Assembly: GCA_018380885.1 (NCBI GenBank)
Contig: JAGZSY010000009.1
Span: 1 to 64,000, forward strand
DNA length: 64,000 nt
Direction: 5' to 3'
Origin: Enterocloster asparagiformis
GTDB taxonomy: Bacteria; Bacillota; Clostridia; Lachnospirales; Lachnospiraceae
In this document: positions 44,879-53,474 of the stretch, one piece after another
Layout: each line of letters starts with the position of its first letter
Position numbering within the stretch: position 1 is the first letter of the stretch
Made by a program: the position numbers and the translations under genes
The notes under the pieces: model-generated
The model's database searches: none
The model's input: only the letters and a program-made list of their open reading frames with translations
What the model was told of the DNA's origin: nothing

Positions 44879-45931
44879 ATGAGAAACTGGAAAGGAACAG
44901 TTGTTATATTACTGGCTATGATCCTTCTGATAGCAAGTGGCGGACAGGCACAGGCTGAAACGCGAAAGAAGATATCAAGCATTAATTTGAAGCTAAGGGT
45001 AGAGCACATAGAGACAGGCGCATCGCCAGATTTGACTGCTGAATCAAATAGCCAAAAGTACTATGTGGTTGACCTAAATTGTCTGGAGGACAGCATATTT
45101 GATACAGATGATGAGTGGAGTGATGAGTCAGATGTGTTTATTCCAACGCGTGAAGCGGGGGTACTTAAATACGATATCGAGCTATCCGCGAATGATGGTT
45201 ACTATTTTTCCGCGATACAGTCGGGAGACATAAAACTAAACGGATGCGGGGCCATTTGTAAAAAGGCAGCTCGGTCAAATAATGGAACGACGTTGACGCT
45301 GACTTGTGAAATTACAGATTTGACCGACTTTGTAGGTGAAATTAGTCGGGCTACCTGGCTTGGGGAAATTGCCAACTGGGAGCCAGCAGACAATGCAGCG
45401 ACATACAGCGTTCGTTTGCAAAGAGAAGGGAAAAATATTGGAAAAATACAAATAACAGCCGGAAACACTCTGGACTTCCGCCCCCTCATGCTGCGAAGTG
45501 GATCGTATACTTATATGGTCACTCCAAACGCTCAGAATGGCGATAAAGGGCTTAAAACAATATCAGACAATATAATTGTGGATGATACAACTGCAACGCA
45601 AAATAAGGCCATCTACGGCCTCCAGTACGCCGTAGATACACTTAGTAATGGTAGTGAACCTTCAAGCGACCGCTTACCTGTCAATATAGGATGGCAGGTA
45701 AGTGGTGATGGTAGATATTGGTATAGGCAATCAGATGGTATGTATCCGCAGGACTCATGGTTGGATATAAATGGAATATGGTACTACTTTGACGGACAAG
45801 GATATTTGTGTCAAAATCGCTGGATACCATGGTCAGGGAACTATTATTATGTGGGGGCGGATGGTGCATTGCTGATCAACACAACAACGCCCGATGGATA
45901 TAAAGTAGATGCAGAAGGTAAATGCGTATGA
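44879..45931 (+). CDS. Secreted protein with C-terminal cell-wall-binding repeats
   Basis: 350 residues from ATG 44879, seven bases after GGAGG; an upstream GTG at 44873 is possible. Signal peptide (about 1-26, ending QAQAE). A beta-rich central domain is unrecognised. The C-terminal 75 residues carry aromatic cell-wall-binding repeats (SGDGRYWYRQSDGMYP, NGIWYYFDGQGYL, GNYYYVGADGALL), as in the giant protein at 7196 and the CAP protein. A wall-associated surface role is likely. Confidence 0.75.
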   Translation: MRNWKGTVVILLAMILLIASGGQAQAETRKKISSINLKLRVEHIETGASPDLTAESNSQKYYVVDLNCLEDSIFDTDDEWSDESDVFIPTREAGVLKYDIELSANDGYYFSAIQSGDIKLNGCGAICKKAARSNNGTTLTLTCEITDLTDFVGEISRATWLGEIANWEPADNAATYSVRLQREGKNIGKIQITAGNTLDFRPLMLRSGSYTYMVTPNAQNGDKGLKTISDNIIVDDTTATQNKAIYGLQYAVDTLSNGSEPSSDRLPVNIGWQVSGDGRYWYRQSDGMYPQDSWLDINGIWYYFDGQGYLCQNRWIPWSGNYYYVGADGALLINTTTPDGYKVDAEGKCV

Positions 45932-46437
45932 GTTATGCATATTATTCTCTTATAAGGCCGATTAGTATTGGGACATACCCCCAAAATGGATTGGTTGAAG
46001 GTGAAATACCCAATGTTCAAAATTACGAGATAATTTATATTTCCACTATTGACGCATCGATGAGAGAAGCCAATCTGGAAACGATCTTCCAAAACTTTAA
46101 CATGACACAGCTAGAAAAATTTTATGGACATTCTCTGAGTGTTAGCGACATAGTCGTTATTAGCAGCTCACGATCTTCATATTTTGTGGATACGTTTGGT
46201 TTTAAAAATTTACCGGGGTTTCTTGATGAGCGAACGGCCGCAAAAATAGCTTATGGTGTAGATGTAAGGGAAGAATTTAAAGCGTGTAAGATGATTACGA
46301 AGATGGGACTAAAGAGTCCGGAAATTGAGCGGCTTGGTGATCGTATGGAAAAAATTAATAAGAGTTACGGTAAAATTTTCAAGTTTGTAGATCGGCGCAA
46401 TAGGCGTAGAAAAGAACGCCAGGTATTGCCGGAGTAA
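45922..46437 (+). CDS. YodL-like domain protein
   Basis: 171 residues. LSVSDIVVISSSRSSYFVDTFGFKNLPGF is the type of segment seen in YodL-like domains of Firmicute mobile-element proteins. The C-terminus is very basic (RRNRRRKERQ), suggesting nucleic-acid contact. Start at 45922 lies inside the preceding gene; a second ATG at 45928 is equally possible. Function unknown. Confidence 0.6.
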   Translation: MRMSYAYYSLIRPISIGTYPQNGLVEGEIPNVQNYEIIYISTIDASMREANLETIFQNFNMTQLEKFYGHSLSVSDIVVISSSRSSYFVDTFGFKNLPGFLDERTAAKIAYGVDVREEFKACKMITKMGLKSPEIERLGDRMEKINKSYGKIFKFVDRRNRRRKERQVLPE

Positions 46438-46448
46438 GGAGGGTATTT

Positions 46449-46664
46449 ATGAAGTTATTGGAAGAACCTGTAGTTGCTAATAATGTCTGCATTAGCTATA
46501 TCGGAGGATATGCGATTTTTATGAATGAATTCGACGATATTTTGGTAGAAAAAATACCGCAAGAGGCTATTTTTCTTGGTGAAGTCAAGCGAACAGAAGA
46601 ATTGACACCGCTGGAGTGCCTGGATGATCAGCTTCAGCGCAGAATTTTGCAGGCAATCAGTTAG
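46449..46664 (+). CDS. Small protein of unknown function
   Basis: 71 residues (MKLLEEPVVANNVCISYIGG start) with AAGGAGG upstream, placed between the YodL-like and ArdC-like genes with short gaps. It appears globular and acidic. I do not recognise the family. Confidence 0.55.
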   Translation: MKLLEEPVVANNVCISYIGGYAIFMNEFDDILVEKIPQEAIFLGEVKRTEELTPLECLDDQLQRRILQAIS

Positions 46665-46673
46665 GAGTGACAT

Positions 46674-48524
46674 ATGGAATACACAGAGGAGCAAAAAGAA
46701 CGGTGGGTCAAAGAAAAGGAGAGGGCCAAACAAAAGGCCGAACAGATCATTACAGATATCACAGAAACATATGAAACAGATCCGAGATTATTAGTTGAGT
46801 TGCTTGAATTTTCAAGCCGATTTTATCAGTACAGCTACAGAAATAAGGTATTAATACAAAATCAAAATCCTGGTGCGACATATGTCCAGAGTTTTGCCGC
46901 ATGGAAAAAAGCTGGATACCCTGTAAAGGCAAATGAAAAGGGTATTAGAATTTTTGTGTATACGCCATTAACCTATTTGGATATATCAGAAACCAAGAGT
47001 GTATTGCTATCCAAAGCAACAAAAGAGCAAAAGCAGGCTTACAAAGCAGGTAAGATAAAATCCCATGTAGTACCCAATTATGATCTTGGATCGGTTTTCG
47101 ATATTAGTCAAACAATATGCCCGCCTGAAAAGTATCCGGAATACTATTATATGGGGTACGAAAATATAGAGGCACATGAATTGATGAAGGGGTTAGAAGC
47201 ATACGCTGAAAAGCACCTAAACACACGGGTAGTTGACAACGATTTACATTCGATTGCGTTGCGTGGACAAGCATTTGTACAGCCTACAATGAAAGACGGA
47301 TCATACCTGATTGAGTTGAATGAGAAATTAAAAGATTCAGAAAGATTCTCTACTCTTACGCATGAGATTGCTCATCAAGTTCTGCACCGACACCTACAGA
47401 ATAAGCTTCCGGAATTAATCGAAGTTGAGGCGGATTGTTTTTCGATCATGCTAAGTAGCCGGTTAAATATTACCATTGCGGAGACTAGAAAGAGGCATCT
47501 AGCGGATAACTTTAATAGCTTGAAAGCTGCTGTCGCTGCCAGCGATCCGGAAGCGGGTAAGACGCTGGTTGAAAAAATTATAACGGATATATATAAAGTA
47601 TATGCTTCTGAAGGACCTAAAATTGATGCGGAAATCAAGAAAATCAATCAGGGCAAAGAGGCCGAAAAAGGCACTCTGAAGGTTGGGGATGCAATTGCAC
47701 CGAAGGAAGTGATTAATGACCTTATTGCTCCAGGACCTATTGTGTCTCCTGAGCGTATAGAAGCATTAAAGCACGTTGCAGAGAATGACGAAGCTGTTGC
47801 ATTTTTCAATTATTCGGAAGATGACCAGATTGTACATACCTGGTGTAATCTCTACGAGGCCAACATATTAATCAAGCACTTAGAATTGGGAAAGAAAATT
47901 GGGGTGCCAGGGGAATATGATTGGACAGAATTTGAAATTATCTACAAGAGTAATAACCAGTGTCAAACTATTTCCGGACGTTATGATATAGGTTACGATC
48001 ATTGCGCAATAGAAGATGTATTATTTGCATCCCCTACACAAGATCAGGAAAGATTGGTGGAGTATTTCAAACTGCAATGTACTTATTCCCATCTTTTCTG
48101 CATGGCCGATGATATTCTTCATGACCCGATCAGCTGCGAAGGCTATCGAAAATATGCCGAAAATATTAAGCAATATGTTGTTGATGAGCGTCGAGTATTG
48201 GCAACGAAGAATATTCTTACGTTGTCGAAGCTGCCAATTCCATATTTTCCGCAATTTGAAGAGTGCTATGACCTAGCTAAGCAATCGGTAAAAGAGTTGA
48301 TATCAGATGGTGTGCAGCCAACGATGGAGACAGTCAACTTGTTGACCAGGTTTAAAGAGATTTCAAAACAGCAAGGTAAAACGCTAGGATTGAAGGATGT
48401 AGTGAAACTGCATCAATCAAAAACAAATATGCAGGGAGAAATGGGGATGTGTGTATCAGCATTAGGTGAATTTTTACATAAAAATATAACTTTTAATAGG
48501 GGGTTAGAGATCGGCAAAAGCTGA
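46674..48524 (+). CDS. ArdC-like protein with zinc-metallopeptidase motif
   Basis: 616 residues. The first 110 match the ArdC N-terminal (DUF1738) type, with YSYRNKVLIQNQNP and FAAWKKAGYPV. HEIAH (230-234) within SERFSTLTHEIAHQVLH is an HExxH zinc site, followed by a Glu in LIEVEADCFS. The C-terminal 300 residues are unassigned. ArdC proteins of conjugative plasmids protect incoming DNA from restriction and bind single-stranded DNA. The same role on this element is inferred. Confidence 0.75.
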   Translation: MEYTEEQKERWVKEKERAKQKAEQIITDITETYETDPRLLVELLEFSSRFYQYSYRNKVLIQNQNPGATYVQSFAAWKKAGYPVKANEKGIRIFVYTPLTYLDISETKSVLLSKATKEQKQAYKAGKIKSHVVPNYDLGSVFDISQTICPPEKYPEYYYMGYENIEAHELMKGLEAYAEKHLNTRVVDNDLHSIALRGQAFVQPTMKDGSYLIELNEKLKDSERFSTLTHEIAHQVLHRHLQNKLPELIEVEADCFSIMLSSRLNITIAETRKRHLADNFNSLKAAVAASDPEAGKTLVEKIITDIYKVYASEGPKIDAEIKKINQGKEAEKGTLKVGDAIAPKEVINDLIAPGPIVSPERIEALKHVAENDEAVAFFNYSEDDQIVHTWCNLYEANILIKHLELGKKIGVPGEYDWTEFEIIYKSNNQCQTISGRYDIGYDHCAIEDVLFASPTQDQERLVEYFKLQCTYSHLFCMADDILHDPISCEGYRKYAENIKQYVVDERRVLATKNILTLSKLPIPYFPQFEECYDLAKQSVKELISDGVQPTMETVNLLTRFKEISKQQGKTLGLKDVVKLHQSKTNMQGEMGMCVSALGEFLHKNITFNRGLEIGKS

Positions 48525-48562
48525 CATGTTTATGCAGTAAAATCAAAAGGAGCAGTGAAAAT

Positions 48563-48718
48563 ATGTTAATACCTGTCGAAAATGTGTATCCGGAGTACGA
48601 AAGTCCTAAAAAAGAACAGGATTCGATCCAAGAGATATATACAGCATTACAATTACAATTTTATAATAATAAAAAAACTATTGAGAAGGAGTTGATCAGG
48701 AATGATAAAAACAGATAA
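48563..48718 (+). CDS. 51-residue protein of unknown function
   Basis: ATG 48563 follows AAAAGGAG. The product opens MLIPVENVYPEYESPKKEQD and continues as a charged helix ending in ELIRNDKNR. It overlaps a second tiny ORF. Many elements carry such short genes next to ArdC-like genes, but the coding status is uncertain. Confidence 0.45.
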   Translation: MLIPVENVYPEYESPKKEQDSIQEIYTALQLQFYNNKKTIEKELIRNDKNR

Positions 48719-48770
48719 TAATCGGGTTCATATCCGAGTAGGAGAGGAGGATATAGAAAGTATTTTATAA
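48702..48770 (+). CDS. Possible 22-residue peptide
   Basis: ATG 48702 overlaps the end of the 51-residue ORF with GAAGGAG about 15 bases upstream. It encodes MIKTDNNRVHIRVGEEDIES plus two residues. It may be the remnant of a longer gene. Confidence 0.25.
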   Translation: MIKTDNNRVHIRVGEEDIESIL

Positions 48771-48860
48771 AGCGTGGATTATTTATAAGGCTGAATCGCT
48801 TTATTATTTGCAGGTTTGGAAATTAACTCATTTCTTTTGGAGATAACTTAATGAAAAAAA

Positions 48861-50315
48861 ATGATAGCAGTAGAAGATAATCGAATTGATGCAATATACG
48901 CAAGGCAATCAAAGTTTAAAGAAGAGAGCTTGTCCATTGATACACAAATTGAATGTGCAAAGAGATATGCAAGTAAGGATGCCAAAATATACATAGATCG
49001 GGTATCCGGAAAAGACATAGTACATAGAGACAATTTTGTGTTGTTGTTAAATGACATAAAAATGAATAAAATAAAGCGTGTAATTATTTATAAGCTGGAT
49101 CGCTTTAGTCGATCTTTTCTCGATTTTGTAAACACATGGGAAATGCTGAATAAATATAACGTTAAATTCTTTTCAACATATGAACAATTTGACACGGACA
49201 CGCCATTTGGTGAAACAATGCTAAGAATTTGCGCTTCATTTGCAGAAATGGAGCGCAAACAACTCATATCCCGGCTGGTTGACAATTCTCGGAGGCGGGT
49301 AGAATTAGGCGGATGGGTTGGCCAAGTGCCCTTTGGAATGTCAATAGAAAACATAGTGCTACCAATGGGGAGAGTACAGTCGTTGTTTCCGAATGAAAAT
49401 ATGCATTTAGTTGATGAAATATGTGAGACTTATGCCTATACCGCAACGAGCATCAACGGTATAAGACGATCTCTAAATGCAAAAGGAATACCAGCGCCTA
49501 ACAATGGCCCTTGGAATGGAAAAACTATACGAGGGATATTGCGGTCTTTGGCGTATGTTGCTACTGATGCAGATATATATAGATACTTGAAAAGCAATAA
49601 CATACAAGTGGATAGCCCGGTAGAAGATTTTTGCGGAAATGGTGCAATGATTTTGGGAGAAAAAAAGAAAAACGTCCATGTGAAGGTAGGGGTGTGGAAA
49701 GGCGTTATATCATCAGAGGTATGGATCAGGAATCAAGAGCGTATGAAAAATACAAGAAAAGGAAAATATGCAGGTTATAGCAAAATTTGTTGGCTTACGG
49801 GGCTTTTAATTTGTGGTTATTGCGAAAGAGCAGTTAATGTACGAGCGAAAAAATGTTATTTATATTGCAAGGGACATGATTACGATATATGCTCTCATAA
49901 ATTTGAACTTAGGGGGGGAGATATTGAGAAAACGGTTATAAAAGAGCTGAAAGAGAGGATTAAACACTGTGCGACCCAGGAAAAAAATATGCCATCCCAA
50001 GAGGAAATGGAGCTAAAAATAGAGATAGCCAAATTAGATGATAAAATCGATAATTTGATTAAAACCATATCATCAGGAGAGGCCAGCGCACTTACGATAC
50101 AGTATATAAATAAAGAGATTGAAAGTGCGGATCAGAAAAAGGATGATTTGTATGTGCAATGTCAAAAATTGCAGCAGATACAAAATAAGAAGAAGGAGAT
50201 GGAGAAAATTATTGTTGATGATTTGAACTTTGATGAAAAACGTTCATTAGCATTTGCATACATCAAAAAAATTACCGTATACGAAGAAAACATAAAAATA
50301 GAGTGGAACGTGTGA
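48861..50315 (+). CDS. Large serine recombinase (probable ICE integrase)
   Basis: 484 residues. The resolvase domain (about 8-150) has the nucleophile Ser17 in YARQSKFKEE, and KLDRFSRSF and AEMERKQLISRL motifs. A recombinase domain follows (about 170-270), then a zinc ribbon (GLLICGYCERAV, LYCKGHDYDIC) and a coiled coil (about 385-460). TndX/TnpX-type enzymes of this design integrate and excise Firmicute elements at a short core sequence. It sits near the right end of the element. The best ribosome binding site (GGAG) serves an ATG at 48851 that is out of frame through a run of eight A; the ATG at 48861 is in frame but has none. Confidence 0.92.
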   Translation: MIAVEDNRIDAIYARQSKFKEESLSIDTQIECAKRYASKDAKIYIDRVSGKDIVHRDNFVLLLNDIKMNKIKRVIIYKLDRFSRSFLDFVNTWEMLNKYNVKFFSTYEQFDTDTPFGETMLRICASFAEMERKQLISRLVDNSRRRVELGGWVGQVPFGMSIENIVLPMGRVQSLFPNENMHLVDEICETYAYTATSINGIRRSLNAKGIPAPNNGPWNGKTIRGILRSLAYVATDADIYRYLKSNNIQVDSPVEDFCGNGAMILGEKKKNVHVKVGVWKGVISSEVWIRNQERMKNTRKGKYAGYSKICWLTGLLICGYCERAVNVRAKKCYLYCKGHDYDICSHKFELRGGDIEKTVIKELKERIKHCATQEKNMPSQEEMELKIEIAKLDDKIDNLIKTISSGEASALTIQYINKEIESADQKKDDLYVQCQKLQQIQNKKKEMEKIIVDDLNFDEKRSLAFAYIKKITVYEENIKIEWNV

Positions 50316-50373
50316 ATAGTACTTGAATTAAAGCGGTTAATATCTTAAAATTAAGATGAAGTGAGGTAATATA

Positions 50374-50916
50374 ATGGAGAATATTGGTTATATCTTTTCG
50401 GAACCCCAAAAAGATATAATAGATAAAAAAGAAGCACTGGAAAAATACTGTGCTAAAGAAGGATTAGACTGCCATTATCATATTGGCAGTGGAAATAAGA
50501 TAATAAGTCTATTAAATTGTGTAAAAAATGATACTAAAAGGATTTATATCTCTACTGCCAAAGATATAACTAGGTCAATTGAAGAATATAAGAAGATCGA
50601 AAAATTTTTAAATGGCCAAGGTATCCAATTAATTAATATTGATCATAATGAAGCCTTTGTATTAAATAAGGCTTGTATTCTATCTGTAGATTACCCTATT
50701 AATTGTAAAAAGAACTACGAAGAGGTTGAAGATCAGTATATTCAGTATAGGGGACATGATTTTCCGAGAATTAGATATGGGAGTGAGAGAACACACTGGG
50801 TAGATGAATATTGTCATGATTGTGGAGCTGCTATTGGGGAGTGCCATAGAATGGGGTGTGATGTTGAAGAGTGTCCAATATGTCACCGACAACTTATTGG
50901 ATGTGAATGTTATTAA
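50374..50916 (+). CDS. Degenerate resolvase-fold protein with C-terminal zinc-binding cysteines
   Basis: 180 residues. The first 100 follow the order of a serine-recombinase catalytic domain (IDKKEALEKYCAKEGLDC, RIYISTAKDITRSIEEY, FLNGQGIQLINID), but the catalytic Ser-Arg pair is not in place. The C-terminus holds CHDCG, ECHRMGC, ECPICH and CEC, a cysteine/histidine set suited to binding zinc. It lies between the integrase and the HTH gene. It could be a regulatory partner of the recombinase; this is inferred. GAGGT precedes the start. Confidence 0.55.
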   Translation: MENIGYIFSEPQKDIIDKKEALEKYCAKEGLDCHYHIGSGNKIISLLNCVKNDTKRIYISTAKDITRSIEEYKKIEKFLNGQGIQLINIDHNEAFVLNKACILSVDYPINCKKNYEEVEDQYIQYRGHDFPRIRYGSERTHWVDEYCHDCGAAIGECHRMGCDVEECPICHRQLIGCECY

Positions 50917-50935
50917 AAAAAGTACACGAAAGTGA

Positions 50936-50964
50936 TTTACTTTTAGGCAAATATATGATATAAT
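50936..50964 (+). promoter_or_regulatory. Promoter of the HTH gene
   Basis: TTTACT (50936-50941), 17-bp spacer, TATAAT (50959-50964), then GAAGGAGG before the ATG at 50990. The transcript would run out of the element into the thiamine uptake operon. Confidence 0.65.
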
Positions 50965-50989
50965 AGTCTTAGTTGAAGGAGGAAAAAAT

Positions 50990-51226
50990 ATGGGAGAATC
51001 CTCATTAAAGAATGAATTCAACAAAGCATATATGCAGATTCTTGCTGAAAAAAAAATAAAAAACTCCGAAGCAGCCCGAAGGTTGGGGATATCAAAGCAG
51101 GCATTTCAAAATCGTTTGCAGCCGAGTAGAAATATAACGGAAAAGTCAATGCGTGAAATGGCGAACAGCCTTGGGTATGATATGATTATTACCTGTCAAC
51201 TTGTTCCAAAGGAAGAAAACAAATAA
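50990..51226 (+). CDS. Small helix-turn-helix regulator
   Basis: 78 residues with an N-terminal lambda-repressor-like HTH (NSEAARRLGISKQAFQNRL) and a short strand-like tail (YDMIITCQLV). GAAGGAGG precedes the ATG. As the last gene of the element beside the integrase, it may control excision or act as a directionality factor; it could also bind the repeated palindromes. Neither can be shown from sequence. Confidence 0.75.
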   Translation: MGESSLKNEFNKAYMQILAEKKIKNSEAARRLGISKQAFQNRLQPSRNITEKSMREMANSLGYDMIITCQLVPKEENK

Positions 51227-51253
51227 GTTCTCCCTTTTCGTCGACATTTTCAA

Positions 51254-51287
51254 ACCGTGACGTTGGATAATGCCAGCGTAGAGAATC
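51254..51287 (+). promoter_or_regulatory. 3' half of a TPP riboswitch; element right junction
   Basis: TTGGATAATGCCAGCGTAGA is the conserved P4/P5 side of the thiamine pyrophosphate aptamer, in the orientation of the thiamine operon and 108 bp before it. The other half, which must contain CTGAGA within a G-rich helix, is missing: the ICE HTH gene ends 28 bp upstream. The aptamer is thus cut, most simply by integration of the element. Confidence 0.82.
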
Positions 51288-51309
51288 GTTTAGGCCCCAG
51301 CCTATAACC

Positions 51310-51342
51310 GCCTGCCCGGAATTATATCCGGGCGGGCTTTTT
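51310..51342 (+). terminator. Terminator of the riboswitch expression platform
   Basis: GCCTGCCCGG and CCGGGCGGGC form a ten-pair stem (one G-U) around ATTATATC, followed by five T. It lies between the aptamer remnant and the first gene of the operon. Without a working aptamer it should act constitutively. Confidence 0.8.
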
Positions 51343-51374
51343 GCATCAATTAAAACTGAGAAGGAGAAAACATT

Positions 51375-51671
51375 ATGAATGCGAGTGTAGCGATCCAATC
51401 TTTACCGAAAGCCGAAAACAACGAGGAACTGATCCGTATTGTAGACGAGGTTATTGCCTATATTAAGAGCACGGGCCTGAATTACTATGTGGGACCCTTT
51501 GAGACTACCATCGAGGGCGATTACGACCAGCTGATGGATATTGTGAAGGAGTGCCAGCACATTGCCGTGCGGGCCGGCGCGCCGTCCGTGGCCGCCTACA
51601 TTAAGGTATCCTATCATCCGGAGGGAGATGTGCTGACCATTGAAAAGAAAGTCACCAAGCATCACAAGTAA
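51375..51671 (+). CDS. MTH1187/YkoF-family thiamine-binding protein
   Basis: 98 residues (MNASVAIQSLPKAENNEELI...) of the small ferredoxin-fold family that binds thiamine or its pyrimidine part. AAGGAG precedes the ATG. First gene of an operon with permease, lipoprotein and ATPase of an uptake system, downstream of a TPP-riboswitch remnant. The 3' end overlaps the permease gene by 32 bases. Confidence 0.85.
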   Translation: MNASVAIQSLPKAENNEELIRIVDEVIAYIKSTGLNYYVGPFETTIEGDYDQLMDIVKECQHIAVRAGAPSVAAYIKVSYHPEGDVLTIEKKVTKHHK

Positions 51672-52410
51672 GCTGTGGTCCTGTTCCGCAATCCTTGGCA
51701 TCCTGCTCCTTTGGCAAGCCGTGACGGGGTTGGGGCTGGTGGAGGGCTTTATGCTGCCGTCGCCGTCGGCTGTGGCGGCGGCCTTTGTGCAGGAATTTCC
51801 CACCCTGATGGAGCACGCGAAAATCACCTTGTCGGAGGCGTTCCTGGGTCTGATCCTGGGAATCCTGACCGGCTTTGTGACGGCGGTGCTGATGGACCGG
51901 TTTGAGCGGCTCTACCAGGCCTTTTATCCGCTGATCGTGCTGACCCAGACCGTGCCTGCGGTGGCCATCGCGCCCCTGCTGGTGCTGTGGTTCGGCTATG
52001 AGATGGCGCCCAAGGTGATCCTGATCGTGATTACCACCTTTTTCCCCATCACAGTGGGATTACTGACCGGTTTTCGGTCTGCGGATCCGGATGCGGTGAA
52101 TCTTCTGCGGGCCATGGGCGCGGGGCGCGGACAGGTTTTCTTCTATATTAAACTCCCCGGCGCCCTGGGGCAGTTTTTTTCCAGCCTGCGCATCTCCGCC
52201 TCCTATGCGGTGGTGGGAGCCGTGATCGCGGAGTGGCTGGGAGGCTTCGGCGGACTGGGCGTCTATATGACGCGGGTGAAAAAGGCGTTTGCCTTTGACA
52301 AAATGTTTGCCGTCATTATTTTGATTTCCGGCATCAGCCTGCTGCTCATGTGGGCGGTGGAGCTACTGCAGAAAAAATGTATGCCCTGGGAAAATGCCAA
52401 GCGGGATTGA
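51640..52410 (+). CDS. ABC transporter permease, thiamine/pyrimidine precursor uptake (ThiX-like)
   Basis: 256 residues with about six transmembrane helices and the permease loop EWLGGFGGLGVYM. It starts with TTG at 51640 inside the preceding gene after GGAGGGAG. The partners are the lipoprotein and ATPase that follow, giving a ThiXYZ-type importer for a thiamine precursor such as hydroxymethylpyrimidine. Substrate is inferred from the neighbouring thiamine-binding gene and the riboswitch. Confidence 0.82.
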   Translation: MKRKSPSITSKLWSCSAILGILLLWQAVTGLGLVEGFMLPSPSAVAAAFVQEFPTLMEHAKITLSEAFLGLILGILTGFVTAVLMDRFERLYQAFYPLIVLTQTVPAVAIAPLLVLWFGYEMAPKVILIVITTFFPITVGLLTGFRSADPDAVNLLRAMGAGRGQVFFYIKLPGALGQFFSSLRISASYAVVGAVIAEWLGGFGGLGVYMTRVKKAFAFDKMFAVIILISGISLLLMWAVELLQKKCMPWENAKRD

Positions 52411-52442
52411 AGGCCGGGGATGTGGGATTGAGGAGGAAGAGG

Positions 52443-53462
52443 ATGATGAAAAAATACTGGCTGGCCGCGGCGGCAGCTTTGGCCGCCTGCGCGGTGTTAA
52501 GCGGCTGCCGGAACAGCGGCCCGGCAGAGCAGGGCCAGGTCCAGGCGGACGGCGGTCTGAAGAAAATTACCTTTGTGTTGGACTGGACGCCCAATACCAA
52601 CCACACAGGCCTCTATGTGGCCCAGGAAAAGGGGTATTTTGCGGAGGAGGGCCTGGAAGTGGACATTGTCCAGCCGCCGGAGGACGGAGCGGTGGTGCTG
52701 GTGGCCTCGGGTAAGGCTCAGATGGGCATTTCCTTTCAGGACAGCATGGCCCCCGCCGTGGCCGGGGAGAACGCCTTGCCGGTGACCGCTGTGGCGGCAG
52801 TGATTCAACACAACACCTCAGGCATTGTCTCCCGAAAGGGGGAAGGGATGGAACGCCCGTTGGGCATGGAGGGAAAGACCTACGCCACCTGGGACCTTCC
52901 CATTGAGAAGGCGATGGTGAAAAATGTGGTTGAGCTGGACGGCGGCGATTTTGACAAGGTCAAGCTGATCCCCAGCACGGTGACGGACGAGGTGTCGGCG
53001 CTGAGAACGAAAAACGTGGACTCTATCTGGATTTTTTATGCCTGGGCGGGCATCAAAATGGAACTGGAGGGGCTGGACACAGACTATTTCGCGTTTGCCG
53101 ACCTGAACCCTGTGTTTGACTACTATACGCCCGTGATCATCGCGGGGGATGCATTTCTGGAGCAGGATGCCGGGACGGCCAAAGCGTTCCTGCGGGCAGC
53201 GGCCCGGGGCTATGAGGATGCGATCAAAGATCCCCGGGAGGCAGCCGGTATTCTCTGCGCGGCCGCACCGGAGCTGGACTCTGAGCTGGTGGAGGCCAGC
53301 CAGGAGTATCTGGCGGGCCGGTACCAGGCTGACGCCGGGCAGTGGGGCTATATCGATCCCGCCCGCTGGAACGCGTTTTACGGCTGGCTGAACGAGAATC
53401 AACTGCTGGAGGCGGAGATTCCGGAGAACGCGGGCTTCTCCAACGATTATCTGCCGCAGTGA
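52443..53462 (+). CDS. ABC transporter substrate-binding lipoprotein (ThiY/NMT1-like)
   Basis: 339 residues from ATG 52443 (GAGGAAGAGG upstream). The lipobox LSGC places the mature N-terminus at about Cys23. FVLDWTPNTNHTGLYVAQEKG is the characteristic opening of the NMT1/THI5-like binding fold used by ThiY proteins. It captures the precursor outside the membrane for the permease and ATPase encoded on either side. Confidence 0.87.
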   Translation: MMKKYWLAAAAALAACAVLSGCRNSGPAEQGQVQADGGLKKITFVLDWTPNTNHTGLYVAQEKGYFAEEGLEVDIVQPPEDGAVVLVASGKAQMGISFQDSMAPAVAGENALPVTAVAAVIQHNTSGIVSRKGEGMERPLGMEGKTYATWDLPIEKAMVKNVVELDGGDFDKVKLIPSTVTDEVSALRTKNVDSIWIFYAWAGIKMELEGLDTDYFAFADLNPVFDYYTPVIIAGDAFLEQDAGTAKAFLRAAARGYEDAIKDPREAAGILCAAAPELDSELVEASQEYLAGRYQADAGQWGYIDPARWNAFYGWLNENQLLEAEIPENAGFSNDYLPQ

Positions 53463-53474
53463 GGGAGGAAATCC

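Larger units (their letters stand above)
1..51255. mobile_element. Integrative and conjugative element (right part; left end outside window)
   Basis: This stretch holds a relaxase, coupling protein, VirB2/B3/B4/B6-like proteins, a wall hydrolase, SSB, ArdC-like protein, surface adhesins with a sortase, and a large serine recombinase at the right end. That is the complement of a conjugative element of Gram-positive type. The DNA is AT-rich up to about 51.2 kb and then switches abruptly to GC-rich chromosomal genes. The right end is placed between the stop of the HTH gene (51226) and the truncated TPP riboswitch (about 51255). No left end and no matching 5' riboswitch half were found, so the element probably starts upstream of position 1. 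Whether the first 1.1 kb (IS256 relic) belongs to the element is inferred. Confidence 0.8.
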
